Assembly: GCA_016000265.1 (NCBI GenBank) | Contig: JAECRL010000012.1 | Coordinates: 62,001 to 126,000, forward strand | Direction: 5' to 3' | DNA: 64,000 nt | From: Burkholderiales bacterium | GTDB lineage: Bacteria > Pseudomonadota > Gammaproteobacteria > Burkholderiales > Burkholderiaceae_C | Shown here: piece after piece, positions 1 to 10,067 of the stretch | Position numbering within the stretch: position 1 is the first letter of the stretch | Layout of the letters: each line of letters begins with the position of its first letter | The notes under the pieces: model-generated | What the model was told of the DNA's origin: nothing | The model's database searches: none | The model's input: the letters and a program-made list of their open reading frames with translations, nothing else | Program-made: the position numbers and the translations under genes

Positions 1-107
1 TTGTCGGCGTCGATGACTTCGTAGCCCGCCTGGGACAGCCCATGCGTGAGCGTCGCCAGCACGAGCCGGTCATCGTCCACCACCAGGATTTTGCCTTTTT
101 GATTCAC
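1..107 (-). CDS. Response regulator receiver domain, partial (ANTAR type likely)
   Basis: Only the N-terminal 35 codons lie in the window; the gene runs off the left edge. Reading the minus strand from a GTG at 107, preceded by an AGAGG ribosome binding site, gives a receiver start with ILVVDDDRLVLATL, which holds the acidic pair that binds magnesium near the phospho-acceptor. The following HGLSQAGYEVIDAD stretch is the usual first helix and second strand. It is the downstream neighbour of the HisKA_2 kinase at 210-2849, same strand, with 102 bases between them, so the two probably form a two-component pair. In Burkholderiales this N-terminus is typical of ANTAR (RNA-binding antiterminator) regulators, but the output domain is outside the window, so that part is inference. 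Confidence 0.8.
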   Translation of the reverse strand, partial: MNQKGKILVVDDDRLVLATLTHGLSQAGYEVIDAD

Positions 108-209
108 GCGCAGCCTCTTCAGCGCCTCAGCGCTTTGCCGACAGGTTTGGCCGAACGCCCGGCCAGGGCAAACAGTCTACCGTGTGACGGGTGCGGTTCA
201 GCGTGCGGG

Positions 210-2849
210 TCATTGCGGCCACAGCGTGATCTGGTGACCCGCGGGTTCTCCTGCGACGACCTGGATGGGCGCCGTCGGGAGCAGGTGGATGCCCGGCGGG
301 CTCAGCAAGATGCGCGTGAGGACCTCGGCGCCGTCTTGCGTCAGGGACAGCTTGGCGCTGCGGCGCGGCAGCAGCGCGCGCACCAGCCCCAGGCCGGAGA
401 CGCCTCCGGGCACGCGGTCCAGGCTGAAGCCTTCGGCCAGCCGCCCCGGGCTGCGGATGTCGATGCGCACGCCCTGCTCGTCGGCCACGAAGCGGCAGCT
501 CAGCGCCTGCTGCCCCGGGCCGTGCTTGTGGGCGTTGGTCAGCAACTCGTTGAGGCTGAGCGCGATCGGGATGGATTCGGCCTCGGGCAGCTGCCAGTCG
601 CCCGCCGGCTCGCCTTCGACGTGCAGGTGAATGGGTCGCCCGAAGGTGCGCTGCACGGACTGCGAGATGGCTTCCACCACGGCTTTCAGGCGCAGTGGCC
701 CGCCCGTTCCCACCTGCAGCCCGTAGACCTGCGCGATGGCCTGCACCTGGCCGACCACCTCGGAGATGGCCGGGGCGACTTCGGGCTTGCGCGCGGCGAT
801 CTGCTGCAGCAGGCCGGCCACGCCTTGCAGGTTGTTCTTGATGCGGTGGTGCACCTCGCGCACGAGCATCTCGCGCTGCGCGATGGCGGCCTCCAGGCGC
901 GCCTGTTCGGCCGCGCGCTGCTCGGTGATGTCGGAGGCGACCATCAGCAGCTGGTCGGCGCTGTCGCCCCCTGCGCTGCCGACCCCGCCAGCGCTCAGCG
1001 GCAGGTAGTTCACGTCCCAGATCTGGGGGCCGCTGCGGCCGTTGACGGTGTGCTCCTTGTGCACGGCCTGGCCGCGATCCAGCGTCGCCAGGATCTCGTC
1101 GCGCAGCTGGCGGGCGCGCTCGGGCGGGAAGGCGGCCTCCAGCGGCTGCCCGATGGCGCGAGCCGGCTCCTGCCCCATGAACGCGGCGCTGGCCTGGTTG
1201 GCCTGCAGCAGCGTGAGCTGGCGCGCGTCGACCAGTTGGATGGCCATCGGTGCCATCTCGATGATGCGTTGCAGCGTGGCCTGCGCTTCGGCGGACTCGG
1301 CCTCGGCGCGGCGGCGGCGGTCGATGTCGAGCAGGGCGTAGGTGGCCTGGCGCTGGCCGAGCTCGTCGAGCGTGACCACGGCGTTGCCCACCACCCAGAA
1401 GACGCGACCGTCGCGGCCCACCACCTGGCATTCGAAGGTGTGGGACTGGCCGTCCTCCAGGCTGTCGAGGTAGTCGGTCAGGCGGAAGGGGTGGTCCAGG
1501 TCGGGCGTGGCGACGGTGCTCAGTGGCTGCCCGACGAAGTCGGCCAGGTCGCCGGCGAACATGCGGCGCGCTGAGCGGTTCATCCAGGCGATGCCGTGCA
1601 CGTCGATGGTGACGATGCCCACGAACACCGAGTCGAGGATGGCGCGGGTGCGGTCGGCCTGCAGCGTCAGGTTCCATTCGGCGCGGTGTCGGGCGTCGAC
1701 GTTGACGAAGGACGCGATGAAGCCGTCTTCCGGGCGGGTCGGGTTGACCAGGCGCATGGCGACCTCGGTCCACAGCGCCTGGCCGGTGGGGGTGATGCGC
1801 AGGGCGCGCTCGCCTTGCCAGTGGCCCAGGCTGCGCAGCACGCTGCTGACGTCGGCTTCGGTGTTGAGGTCGACCTCGGTGGCGTACAGGGTGTGCAGGC
1901 GGCGCCCGCCCAGGTTCACGTCGGGCTCGCCGATCAGGTCGGAGAGGGCCGGGTTGGCGCTCTGGATGTGGTCGTCGCGCACGAAGGCGATGCCCACCCC
2001 GGACAGGGAGAACATCAAGTTGCGGTCGCGCCCCAGGGCCTCGAGCTGCGCCTGCTGGTTGCGCATGCGGGTGACGTCGGACAGGACGATGATGAGCTCC
2101 AGCGGCTCGGCCGAGGCGCCGATGCGCCGCACCGACAGGCTGTACCAGCGGGTGCCGTGGCCGGGCAGGGCCAGCTCGATTTCGGTTTCGTGCTGCCCGT
2201 TGTGCTGCACGGCCACCGCCGCTTCGGTGACGGCGCGCTCGATGCGCGGGTCGGCCGCCAGCAGCAGCGCCAGGCTCTGGCCCACGAGGGAGCCAGGGCT
2301 CAGGCCCAGCATGCGCTCGAAGCGCCGGTTGCAGCGCACCAGCACGTCGTCTTTCATGTAGGCGATGCCCGCGGGGGTGCTCTCCAGGATGGTGCTGAGT
2401 TCGTGCAGCAGCATGGCCTGGTCGGGCAGCGGGGCGGCGTCGGCGTCGGAGGTGATGCCGCTGGCGTGGCCTGCCTGTCCCACGCTGTCGGCCACCTCGC
2501 GGATGGCGCACAGGAAGCGACGGGGCTGCTCGGGCTGGGCTTGCGCCTGGGTCCAGACCTGGCTGCGCAGGCTGACCGGGGCGGCCTGACCACGGGATTG
2601 CGCCACCTGGGCCTGCAGGGGGGCGTCTTCGGGCCCGAGGGCCAGCAGCGTCAGGGGGGCGTCCCAGCCGCACAGCCTTTGCAGGGCCTGGGTGCCGTCG
2701 GCGAGGTTGCTGCCCACCAGGGTGGCGTAGCCGAGCAGGGCACTGAGGGCCGAGTTGGCGCGCAGCACCCGGCCGTGTTCGTTGAACTCAAGCAGGGCCA
2801 GGGGCACCAGGTCGAACCAGGCGTCGTCGGCGGACAGCATCGGGGCCAT
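210..2849 (-). CDS. Multi-PAS sensor histidine kinase, HisKA_2 family
   Basis: An 879-residue cytoplasmic-looking kinase with no clear membrane segments. Several PAS-type modules fill roughly residues 10-640 (for example the GRVLRANSALSALLGY and GIAWMNRSARRMF stretches). They are followed by a HisKA_2 phospho-acceptor region around residue 665 (REVHHRIKNNLQG, where the first His is the expected phosphorylation site). The C-terminal HATPase has an N box (LNELLTNAHKHG) and a Gly-rich box (GGVSGLGLV). HisKA_2 kinases commonly pair with ANTAR or receiver-only regulators, which fits the response regulator immediately downstream at 1-107. The signal sensed is unknown; with so many PAS domains a soluble ligand, redox state or light is possible. 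Confidence 0.9.
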   Translation of the reverse strand: MAPMLSADDAWFDLVPLALLEFNEHGRVLRANSALSALLGYATLVGSNLADGTQALQRLCGWDAPLTLLALGPEDAPLQAQVAQSRGQAAPVSLRSQVWTQAQAQPEQPRRFLCAIREVADSVGQAGHASGITSDADAAPLPDQAMLLHELSTILESTPAGIAYMKDDVLVRCNRRFERMLGLSPGSLVGQSLALLLAADPRIERAVTEAAVAVQHNGQHETEIELALPGHGTRWYSLSVRRIGASAEPLELIIVLSDVTRMRNQQAQLEALGRDRNLMFSLSGVGIAFVRDDHIQSANPALSDLIGEPDVNLGGRRLHTLYATEVDLNTEADVSSVLRSLGHWQGERALRITPTGQALWTEVAMRLVNPTRPEDGFIASFVNVDARHRAEWNLTLQADRTRAILDSVFVGIVTIDVHGIAWMNRSARRMFAGDLADFVGQPLSTVATPDLDHPFRLTDYLDSLEDGQSHTFECQVVGRDGRVFWVVGNAVVTLDELGQRQATYALLDIDRRRRAEAESAEAQATLQRIIEMAPMAIQLVDARQLTLLQANQASAAFMGQEPARAIGQPLEAAFPPERARQLRDEILATLDRGQAVHKEHTVNGRSGPQIWDVNYLPLSAGGVGSAGGDSADQLLMVASDITEQRAAEQARLEAAIAQREMLVREVHHRIKNNLQGVAGLLQQIAARKPEVAPAISEVVGQVQAIAQVYGLQVGTGGPLRLKAVVEAISQSVQRTFGRPIHLHVEGEPAGDWQLPEAESIPIALSLNELLTNAHKHGPGQQALSCRFVADEQGVRIDIRSPGRLAEGFSLDRVPGGVSGLGLVRALLPRRSAKLSLTQDGAEVLTRILLSPPGIHLLPTAPIQVVAGEPAGHQITLWPQ

Positions 2850-2893
2850 GAGCGTTTCCTCCTGCGGGGGCGGTGCGTGGCTCAGTGCGCCGT

Positions 2894-4036
2894 TCAGTGC
2901 GCGGCAGGAGGGGGTTCGACGGCCACCCCGGGCAGCTTGCCGCTGTAGTCCCTGGGCAGCAGAGACAGGCCGGCGGCCAGCTTGCGGGCCATCTCGCGGT
3001 AGAGGTGTGCGACGGCGCTGTCGGGGGCGGCCACCAGGGTGGGGCGGCCGCTGTCGGATTGTTCGCGGATGCCCAGGTCCAGCGGCATGGCGCCCAGCAG
3101 GGGCACGCCGCAGGCTTCGGCCAGGCGTTTGCCGCCGTCCTGCCCGAAGATGTGCGCCTCGTGGCCGCAGTTCGGGCAGCAGTAGGTGGCCATGTTCTCG
3201 ACCACGCCCAGCACGGGCACGGAGACCTTCTCGAACATCTGCAGGCCCTTCTTGGCGTCCAGCAAGGCGATGTCCTGCGGGGTGGTCACGATGATGGCGG
3301 CCGTCAGCGGTGCGCGCTGGCTGATGCTCAGGTGGATGTCGCCGGTGCCGGGGGGCAGGTCGACGATGAGGTAGTCCAGGGGCTGCTCCGGGGCGCCCCA
3401 GTTGCTCAGGCGCAGCATCTGATCAAAGGCCTGGGTGGCCATGGGGCCGCGCCAGATGGCGGGCGCCTGCCCGTCGATCAGCAGGCCGATGGACATCATC
3501 TGCAGGCCGTGGTTGACGGGCGGGGTGATGGTCTTGCCGTCCGGGCTGTCGGGTTTGCCGCTCAGGCCCAGCATCAGGGGCTGACTGGGGCCGTAGATGT
3601 CGGCGTCGAGCAGGCCCACGCGGGCGCCCTCGGCGGCCAGCGCCAGGGCCAGGTTGACGGCGGTGGTGCTCTTGCCCACGCCGCCTTTGCCGGAAGCCAC
3701 GGCCACGATGTTCTTGACCCCGCCCAGCAGGGCCTGGCCTCGCATGGCCTGGTGGGTCAGCACGCGGGTGGACCAGTTGACTTCGACGCGCTGGATGCCG
3801 TCCACCGCCTTGAGGGCCTGCTCGACCCGCCCGCCGTAGGCCGCCCACTGCGACTGCGCCGGGTAGCCCAGCGCGATGTCAAGGTGGGCCACGCCGTCGG
3901 TCACGCGCAGGCTTTGCAGCTGGCGGCTGGTGACCCAGTCCCGCCCGGTGAGCGGGTCAGGCAGTTGACGCAGGGCGTCGAGGGCGGCCTGTTCGATGGG
4001 GGAGGCAGGCGCGGTGGGCGAGGCGGCAGCGGTCAT
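2894..4036 (-). CDS. apbC: Mrp/ApbC family iron-sulfur cluster carrier ATPase
   Basis: A 380-residue P-loop NTPase of the Mrp/NBP35 group, which binds and transfers [4Fe-4S] clusters to apo-proteins in the cytosol. An N-terminal FeS_assembly_P (DUF59-like) domain covers about residues 15-95. The deviant Walker A motif GKGGVGKST is at residues 116-124. A CxxC pair (YCCPNC) near residue 285 is the bridging cluster-binding motif at the dimer interface. Length and architecture match full-length bacterial Mrp. It is divergent from metG with about 157 bases between the two starts, an arrangement common in beta- and gammaproteobacteria. The ATG at 4036 is the first in-frame start that leaves a complete N-terminal domain. 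Confidence 0.96.
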   Translation of the reverse strand: MTAAASPTAPASPIEQAALDALRQLPDPLTGRDWVTSRQLQSLRVTDGVAHLDIALGYPAQSQWAAYGGRVEQALKAVDGIQRVEVNWSTRVLTHQAMRGQALLGGVKNIVAVASGKGGVGKSTTAVNLALALAAEGARVGLLDADIYGPSQPLMLGLSGKPDSPDGKTITPPVNHGLQMMSIGLLIDGQAPAIWRGPMATQAFDQMLRLSNWGAPEQPLDYLIVDLPPGTGDIHLSISQRAPLTAAIIVTTPQDIALLDAKKGLQMFEKVSVPVLGVVENMATYCCPNCGHEAHIFGQDGGKRLAEACGVPLLGAMPLDLGIREQSDSGRPTLVAAPDSAVAHLYREMARKLAAGLSLLPRDYSGKLPGVAVEPPPAAH

Positions 4037-4193
4037 GCGTGGACAACAGGAAAAGAGCGCGTGAAAAGATGCTCAGTCTAGCCGGGAACGATCACCCCCA
4101 GGGCGAGTTGGCCGGGTCGCTGGCCAGGGGCCTGAGACGCGGGGCGCCTCGCAGCCTAAAATCGGCGTCTTGAGATCGGACCCACACCACACC

Positions 4194-6269
4194 ATGCCCC
4201 GCCAGCTCTTCGTCACCACCGCCTTGCCTTACGCCAACGGGCACTTCCACATCGGCCACATCATGGAGTACATCCAGGCCGACATCTGGGTGCGGTTCCA
4301 GCGCATGCAGGGGCATCAGGTGCACTTCGTGGGCGCCGACGACGCACACGGCGCGCCGATCATGATCGCCGCCGAGAAGGCCGGCAAGACGCCGCAGCAG
4401 TTCGTGGCCGACATCGCCGCGGGCCGCAAGCCCTACCTGGACGGTTTTCACATCAGCTTTGACCACTGGTCGAGCACCGACAGCCCCGAGAACCACGAGC
4501 TGGCGCAAAGCATCTACCGCGAACTCAAGGCCCAGGGCCTGATCACCGTTCGCCCCATCGAGCAGTTCTTCGACCCCGACAAGGGCATGTTCCTGGCCGA
4601 CCGCTTCATCAAGGGCGAGTGCCCCAAGTGCGCGGCCAAGGATCAGTACGGTGACTCGTGCGAGGTGTGTGGCGCCGTGTACGCGCCCACCGAGCTGAAG
4701 AACCCGTACTCGGCCCTGTCGGGTGCCACGCCAGTGCTGAAAACCTCCGACCACTATTTCTTCAAGCTGTCCGACCCGCGCTGCCTGAGCTTCCTGGAGC
4801 AATGGACCCAGGACGGCAAGCTGCAAGCCGGCGTGGCCAAGAAGATCAAGGAGTGGTTCACCAAGGACGAGAACGGCGAGGGCGGCCTGGGCGACTGGGA
4901 CATCAGCCGCGACGCGCCTTACTTCGGCATCGAGATCCCCGATGCGCCGGGCAAGTACTTCTACGTCTGGCTGGACGCCCCCATCGGCTACCTGGCCTCG
5001 CTCAAGGGCTACTTCGCGGCCGGCGGCCCGAAGGCCAAGTACGGCGAGGCCCGCTCCTTCGACGAGTTCATGGCCGACCCGCAGGTCGAGCAGGTGCATT
5101 TCATCGGCAAGGACATCACCTACTTCCACACCCTGTTCTGGCCCGCGATGCTGCAGTTCAGCGGTCGCAAGTTGCCGAACCAGGTGAATGTGCACGGCTT
5201 CATGACCGTCAACAACGGCGAGAAGATGTCCAAGAGCCGTGGCACCGGCCTCGACCCCTTGAAGTACCTGAGCCTGGGCATGAACCCCGAATGGCTGCGC
5301 TACTACATCGCGGCCAAGCTCAACGCCAACGTCGAGGACATCGACTTCAACAAGGACGACTTCATGGCCCGGGTCAACTCCGACCTGGTGGGCAAGTACA
5401 TCAACATCGCCAGCCGGGCCGCGGGTTTCATCGCCAAGCGCTTTGGCGGCCAGCTCACCTCGAACCTCGGTGACGACGGGCGCGCCTTGCTGCAGACCCT
5501 GCAGGACAGCCGCACGGCCGTCGCCGACCTGTACGAGGCCCGGGAGCTGGGCAAGGTCCTGCGCGAAATCATGCTGCTGGCCGACCGCGTCAACGAGTAC
5601 GTGGACGCCAACAAGCCCTGGGAGCTGGCCAAGCAGGAAGGCGCTGACGCCCGCCTGCAAGAGGTCTGCAGCGTGTGCATCGAGGCCTTCCGCCTGCTGA
5701 GCATCTACCTCAAGCCCGTGCTGCCCGCGCTGGTGGCCCAGGTCGAGGCCTTCCTGCAGGTGGCGCCGATGGCCTTTGCCGACGCGGACCGCCTGCTGGG
5801 CGCCCACGTCATCGGCGAGTACAAACACCTGATGCAGCGCGTGGACGTCAAGCTGCTGGACGCGTTGTTCGAGCCGCCAGCGCCGCCGGTGGTGGATCTG
5901 CCCAAGCCGGGCGGCGAAGACATCGCGCCCACCATCACCCTCGACGACTTCGTCAAGGTGGACCTGCGCATCGCCCGGATCGTCAACGCCGAGCACGTGG
6001 AAGGCAGCACCAAGTTGCTGCGCCTGACGCTGGATGTGGGCGAGGGACGGACGCGCAACGTCTTCAGCGGCATCAAGGAAGCCTACCGACCCGAAGACCT
6101 GATCGGCAAGCACACCGTCGTGGTGGCCAACCTGGCGCCGCGCAAGATGAAGTTCGGTGTCAGCGAGGGCATGGTCCTGGCCGCCTCTCACGCCGACGAG
6201 AAGGGCACGTCGGGCATCTACGTGCTGGAGCCGGTGGCGGGCGCCCAGCCGGGCATGCGCATCCGCTGA
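4194..6269 (+). CDS. metG: Methionyl-tRNA synthetase
   Basis: A 691-residue class I aminoacyl-tRNA synthetase charging tRNA-Met. The HIGH signature is at residues 19-22 and KMSKS at residues 344-348. A zinc-knuckle insertion of CxxC pairs (CPKC, CEVC) lies near residues 143-162. A C-terminal EMAP/Arc1p-like tRNA-binding domain occupies about residues 590-691 ([13 protein letters not shown]), the dimerising long form of the enzyme. The ATG at 4194 was preferred to a possible start eight codons upstream because family members begin directly with the catalytic-fold strand ([14 protein letters not shown]). It is divergent from apbC and followed after 44 bases by a SulP transporter on the same strand. 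Confidence 0.98.
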   Translation: MPRQLFVTTALPYANGHFHIGHIMEYIQADIWVRFQRMQGHQVHFVGADDAHGAPIMIAAEKAGKTPQQFVADIAAGRKPYLDGFHISFDHWSSTDSPENHELAQSIYRELKAQGLITVRPIEQFFDPDKGMFLADRFIKGECPKCAAKDQYGDSCEVCGAVYAPTELKNPYSALSGATPVLKTSDHYFFKLSDPRCLSFLEQWTQDGKLQAGVAKKIKEWFTKDENGEGGLGDWDISRDAPYFGIEIPDAPGKYFYVWLDAPIGYLASLKGYFAAGGPKAKYGEARSFDEFMADPQVEQVHFIGKDITYFHTLFWPAMLQFSGRKLPNQVNVHGFMTVNNGEKMSKSRGTGLDPLKYLSLGMNPEWLRYYIAAKLNANVEDIDFNKDDFMARVNSDLVGKYINIASRAAGFIAKRFGGQLTSNLGDDGRALLQTLQDSRTAVADLYEARELGKVLREIMLLADRVNEYVDANKPWELAKQEGADARLQEVCSVCIEAFRLLSIYLKPVLPALVAQVEAFLQVAPMAFADADRLLGAHVIGEYKHLMQRVDVKLLDALFEPPAPPVVDLPKPGGEDIAPTITLDDFVKVDLRIARIVNAEHVEGSTKLLRLTLDVGEGRTRNVFSGIKEAYRPEDLIGKHTVVVANLAPRKMKFGVSEGMVLAASHADEKGTSGIYVLEPVAGAQPGMRIR

Positions 6270-6313
6270 ACGTGAGTTGACCGGGCACGCCCCTTGCTGT
6301 GCAATCGGGGCTG

Positions 6314-8128
6314 ATGGAACGCCCCGACCACGATCACCTTCAACAAGCGGAGCCCGAGCGGACCGAGCCGCCGAGCCCGGGCTGGCGCGAGCGGCTCAAC
6401 CTGTCGCCGTTCCGCCCGAGGTTGATCACCGCCTTGCAGGGCTACGACCGCGGTCGTTTGATGAGCGACGTGGGGGCCGGCCTGACGGTGGGCATCGTGG
6501 CCTTGCCCCTGGCCATGGCGTTCGCGATCGCCTCGGGTGTCAAGCCCGAGTCGGGGTTGTTCACCGCGATCATCGCGGGCTTCCTGATTTCGGCGCTGGG
6601 CGGCTCGCACGTGCAGATCGGCGGGCCGGCGGGGGCCTTCATCGTCATCGTCTATGGCATCGTCGAGCGATACGGGCTGGCGAACCTGCTGATCTCGACC
6701 GTGCTGGCCGGCGGCATCCTGTTTGCCATGGGCCTGTTCAGGCTGGGGGTGCTGGTGCGCTACATCCCGGTCAGCATCGTCATCGGCTTCACCAACGGCA
6801 TCGCGGTGCTGATCGCGCTGTCGCAGCTCAAGGACCTGCTGGGCTTGAACCCGGCGCGCATGCCCGCGGACTTCGTGGGTCAGTTGCGCACCATCTGGGC
6901 CCACCTCGATGGCTTCAACCCGTTCGCGCTGGCGCTGGGCCTGCTCACCTTGGCGGCCTTGCTGGCCTGGCCGCGCCTGGTGGCCTCCGACGGCTTGGCG
7001 CCGCACCCGCTCAAACTGACGCGGGCGTTCCGTTGGGGCGCCCGCCTGCCGGGCCCCATCGTGGTCTTGGTGACGCTGGGGGCGCTGGCCGCCTGGCTGG
7101 ATTGGCCGGTGGAGACCATCGGCAGCCGCTTCGGTGGCATCCCGCAGGGCCTGCCTTCATTCGCCTGGCCTGACTTCAGTTGGGAGGGCGTGCGCCAGCT
7201 GTTCATCCCCACGCTGACCCTCGCGATGCTGGGCGCGATCGAGTCCCTGTTGTGCGCGCGCGTGGCCGACAACCTCAGCGAGCTCCCCCGGCATGACCCC
7301 AATCAGGAGTTGATGGCGCAGGGCGTGGCCAACGTGGTCGCACCCTTCTTCGGGGGCATCCCGGCCACGGGCACGATCGCGCGCACGGTCACCAACGTGC
7401 GCGCGGGCGCCACCTCACCGGTGGCCGGCATGGTGCACGCGCTGGTACTGCTGATGATCGTGCTGGTGGCCGCGCCGCTGGCGGTGCACGTGCCGCTGCC
7501 GGTGCTCGCCGGCATCCTGTTGTTCGTGGCCTGGAACATGGGCGAGTGGCGAGCGTTCGCGCACCTCAGGCAGTATCACTACACGTACCGCATCATCCTG
7601 GTGGGCACGTTTTTGCTCACGGTGGTGTTTGACCTGACCGTGGCGGTGGAGGTGGGCCTGGTGCTGGCCTGCCTGTTCTTCATCTACCGCATGAGCACGC
7701 TGTTTCGCATCGAGCCTTCGGCCTTCGATCCCCTTGATGGGGCCCGGGCCGAGGCCCCACCTGATTCGGTGGTGAGTTATCGGCTCTACGGCTCGCTGTT
7801 TTTCGGGGCCGTGGGCAAGGTGGAGGACCTGCCGCAGCAGGTGCCGCCACCGGCCCGCGTGGTGGTGCTGTCGATGCAGCACCTGATCTCGATGGACACC
7901 TCGGGGCTGGACGCGCTCGTTCAGTTGCAGCGCACCTTGGCTCGCCGCGGCGTGGTGCTGGTGTTTTGCGGCTTGCACGAGCAGCCCCTGGGGTTGATGC
8001 GGCGCAGCGGCCGCGACGTGGACACCTTCGGTGAGGACAACCTCGCGCCCGATGGGGACGCCGCCCGCCAGCGGGTGGCGGCGTTGCTGCAGCGCGTTGA
8101 CCGGCCTGTCGTGGGATCAGGCCTTTGA
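6314..8128 (+). CDS. SulP family anion permease with STAS domain
   Basis: About 604 residues of the SulP/SLC26 family (sulfate, bicarbonate or dicarboxylate transport across the inner membrane). The N-terminal two thirds is a multi-helix membrane domain with the family's GLTVGIVALPLAMAF segment in the first helices and a Gly/Pro-rich GGSHVQIGGPAGAF segment after it. A C-terminal STAS domain (about residues 455-590) ends the protein and contains SMDTSGLDAL, the loop usually phosphorylated in anti-sigma antagonist folds. The substrate cannot be read from sequence. Start: an ATG at 6314 with a CGGGG stretch just upstream; a GTG at 6299 in the same frame is an alternative. Its 3' end overlaps the convergent CYTH-CHAD gene by 12 bases. 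Confidence 0.93.
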   Translation: MERPDHDHLQQAEPERTEPPSPGWRERLNLSPFRPRLITALQGYDRGRLMSDVGAGLTVGIVALPLAMAFAIASGVKPESGLFTAIIAGFLISALGGSHVQIGGPAGAFIVIVYGIVERYGLANLLISTVLAGGILFAMGLFRLGVLVRYIPVSIVIGFTNGIAVLIALSQLKDLLGLNPARMPADFVGQLRTIWAHLDGFNPFALALGLLTLAALLAWPRLVASDGLAPHPLKLTRAFRWGARLPGPIVVLVTLGALAAWLDWPVETIGSRFGGIPQGLPSFAWPDFSWEGVRQLFIPTLTLAMLGAIESLLCARVADNLSELPRHDPNQELMAQGVANVVAPFFGGIPATGTIARTVTNVRAGATSPVAGMVHALVLLMIVLVAAPLAVHVPLPVLAGILLFVAWNMGEWRAFAHLRQYHYTYRIILVGTFLLTVVFDLTVAVEVGLVLACLFFIYRMSTLFRIEPSAFDPLDGARAEAPPDSVVSYRLYGSLFFGAVGKVEDLPQQVPPPARVVVLSMQHLISMDTSGLDALVQLQRTLARRGVVLVFCGLHEQPLGLMRRSGRDVDTFGEDNLAPDGDAARQRVAALLQRVDRPVVGSGL

Positions 8129-9766
8129 CCAACGCCGGAGCGCCTTCATGGCGCGACGCACCGCGCGTGGGCGGCGGCCGATGAGCCAGCCGCACGCGAA
8201 CAGGGCCTGTGGGTCGCGCTCGCTGGCCGATTGGTAGCGCGCCAGGGCCACGACCTGGTCCTGCAGCTCGCCCAGCGTGCGCAGGGCCCGATCCAGGGCC
8301 TGTGCCTCGCCTGATTGGCCGCACCGGCCTGACTCGCCCGCCTGGTGGGTCGCTTGGGTCTCGAACAGCGAGCGGGCGTCGCGCAGCGCGCGCAGGCGCT
8401 TGCGCAGGCGGTGGGCTTCTTGCGGGGTCGCGTGTTCGCCGCGTGGCACCGCTTGCCGGCAGGCCCGGTGTTCGGCTTCGAGGTGCTGTTCCAGCCAGGG
8501 GGCCGCGGCTTGTGTCAGGGCGTGCGGTGCCGCCTGCACGGGGGTGGCGTCGACCAAGGCGGTGAGCACCTGGAGGCACAACTCGGTGGCGTCGGCGGAT
8601 CGGGCCAGGGCCGCGACGGTGTCGGGCAGCCCGTCGGCGGTGGATGAGGAGGCCGGCGAGCAGGACGTGGGAACGGCCAGGAGGGGGCCGCCTTGCTGGT
8701 GAATTTTCAGCGGAATCCAGGCCAGGCCGGCGGCGTCGCGCCAGGGCCCGAGCTTTTGGCTGAGTTGCCGCGCCAGCTTTCGACTGGCTTGCGTGGCCCG
8801 CGCGGCCTCGTCCGGCAGGTGGGTGCTTTTCAGCAGGGCCGCCAGCGTGGCGAGGCGTCTCAGGCCGCGTCGCCATTGGTAGGCGAGGGCATCCACCTGC
8901 GCGGGGGGGGCGTCGGGCGGCAGGCTGGCGAGTTCGCTCAGGTTGGCCGTGATGTGGGCCAGGCAGGCCTCCAGGCCTGCGCGCCAGGCTTGCTCCAAGG
9001 TGGCGTCCCGGGGCAGCCGGGCGGGGCGGGCCTCGGTGGGGGCGGGGGTGTGGGTGTGGGGCGTGGATCTGTGCGCTGATGGCGGCGCGGGCTGAGGTTC
9101 TGCCTGGGCCGCCCGGCGCGCGAGCCGGTCTCCCCGGTGGGCCTTGGTCTGCGTGTCCAGCCACAGGCCGAAGTTCCGCACCCAGTCGCGTCCGGCGTCG
9201 ATCACGGCTTGGGGGTGGCCGCTGACCAGCTCGATCTCCAGCTCACGCACCTCCTGGCTGAGCGAGCCGGCGAGGATGGCGCCTTCGTCCAGCGCCAGCT
9301 CCACCACGCCTTCGTGGGCGGTGCCCGCCGAGATGGTGCACAGCGCCCGCGTGCGCCGCATGTCCGTGCGGTAGAGCTCGATGAGGCCGGTGCGTTCTCC
9401 ACGGGCGTCGTCCTCGGGCTGCCAGCCCAGGGCGTGCACGAGCGCGGCGCGCGCGGCCTCGTCGGTGTGCAGTTGGAGGTCGGGCGCGAGGGCCTGACCG
9501 GTTGCGGGCGCTTCGGTGGGGCGGTTGTCTTCCACGCGCAGCATGGTGTGGCTGCCCGCGGCCTTGAGCGTCTGCACCCAGTCGTCGCCCTCGCGGCGCA
9601 CGCGCAGGGCCGAGCGGGCTTGCGCGAGCCGGCGATCCGGGGTGTCGAAGTAAGCGGCCTGCAGGATCAGGGGGCTGGCCAGGTTGGCGCCCAGGCGGCT
9701 GAGTTCGGCGCGGACTTCGTCCAGCCGGTGCGCCGGGATCTGGAATTTCAGTTCGATTTCATGCAT
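8117..9766 (-). CDS. CYTH and CHAD domain-containing protein
   Basis: A 549-residue cytosolic protein. The N-terminal CYTH (triphosphate tunnel metalloenzyme) domain begins at once with HEIELKFQ, the EXEXK-type signature that coordinates metal and triphosphate, and spans about residues 1-205. The C-terminal part is His-rich and alpha-helical as in CHAD domains, which bind polyphosphate; its conserved basic helices include the YQWRRGLRRLATL and RLRKRLRALRDARS stretches. Between them is a Pro/Ala-rich linker around residues 215-245. Such fusions are thought to act on inorganic polyphosphate or tripolyphosphate. A longer frame upstream exists, but family members start exactly at the Met before HEIELK, so 9766 was chosen. 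Confidence 0.9.
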   Translation of the reverse strand: MHEIELKFQIPAHRLDEVRAELSRLGANLASPLILQAAYFDTPDRRLAQARSALRVRREGDDWVQTLKAAGSHTMLRVEDNRPTEAPATGQALAPDLQLHTDEAARAALVHALGWQPEDDARGERTGLIELYRTDMRRTRALCTISAGTAHEGVVELALDEGAILAGSLSQEVRELEIELVSGHPQAVIDAGRDWVRNFGLWLDTQTKAHRGDRLARRAAQAEPQPAPPSAHRSTPHTHTPAPTEARPARLPRDATLEQAWRAGLEACLAHITANLSELASLPPDAPPAQVDALAYQWRRGLRRLATLAALLKSTHLPDEAARATQASRKLARQLSQKLGPWRDAAGLAWIPLKIHQQGGPLLAVPTSCSPASSSTADGLPDTVAALARSADATELCLQVLTALVDATPVQAAPHALTQAAAPWLEQHLEAEHRACRQAVPRGEHATPQEAHRLRKRLRALRDARSLFETQATHQAGESGRCGQSGEAQALDRALRTLGELQDQVVALARYQSASERDPQALFACGWLIGRRPRAVRRAMKALRRWSKA

Positions 9767-9853
9767 GCCCCCGATTCTCCCGTCAGCGTGTGCGTGCCGG
9801 GCCCCCACGGCGGCATAAAATGCGAGATTCCGATTGCCCCACCACGACGCACC

Positions 9854-10054
9854 ATGCCGCTCTTTTGGAAACCCTACAAGTCCGACGCGACGCAGTTCAT
9901 CGACAGCCTCAAGCAGCGTGACCCCCAGCTGGAGGAGCGTCAGCGCCAGGGGCGCTCGCTGCTGTGGGATCGCCCTCAGGATCGCGAAGCCCAGAAGGAC
10001 TGGCGCGAGGCCCGCGTGCCCCAGAAGCCCTACGTCTACCAGACCAAGGGCTGA
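9854..10054 (+). CDS. DUF3460 family protein
   Basis: A 66-residue basic, soluble protein beginning PLFWKPYKSDATQFI and rich in charged residues (DPQLEERQRQGRSLLWDR). It matches the small DUF3460 proteins that in Burkholderiales lie directly upstream of scpA. The biochemical function is unknown. It ends 13 bases before the earliest ScpA start and is probably co-transcribed with it. The ATG at 9854 is the only start giving the conserved N-terminus. Confidence 0.85.
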   Translation: MPLFWKPYKSDATQFIDSLKQRDPQLEERQRQGRSLLWDRPQDREAQKDWREARVPQKPYVYQTKG

Positions 10055-10067
10055 GGCCCGTTGACCC

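Noticed and set aside
4092..6191. A 699-codon open frame antisense to metG.
   Set aside because: metG is certain; the opposite frame is a GC-driven shadow without domains.
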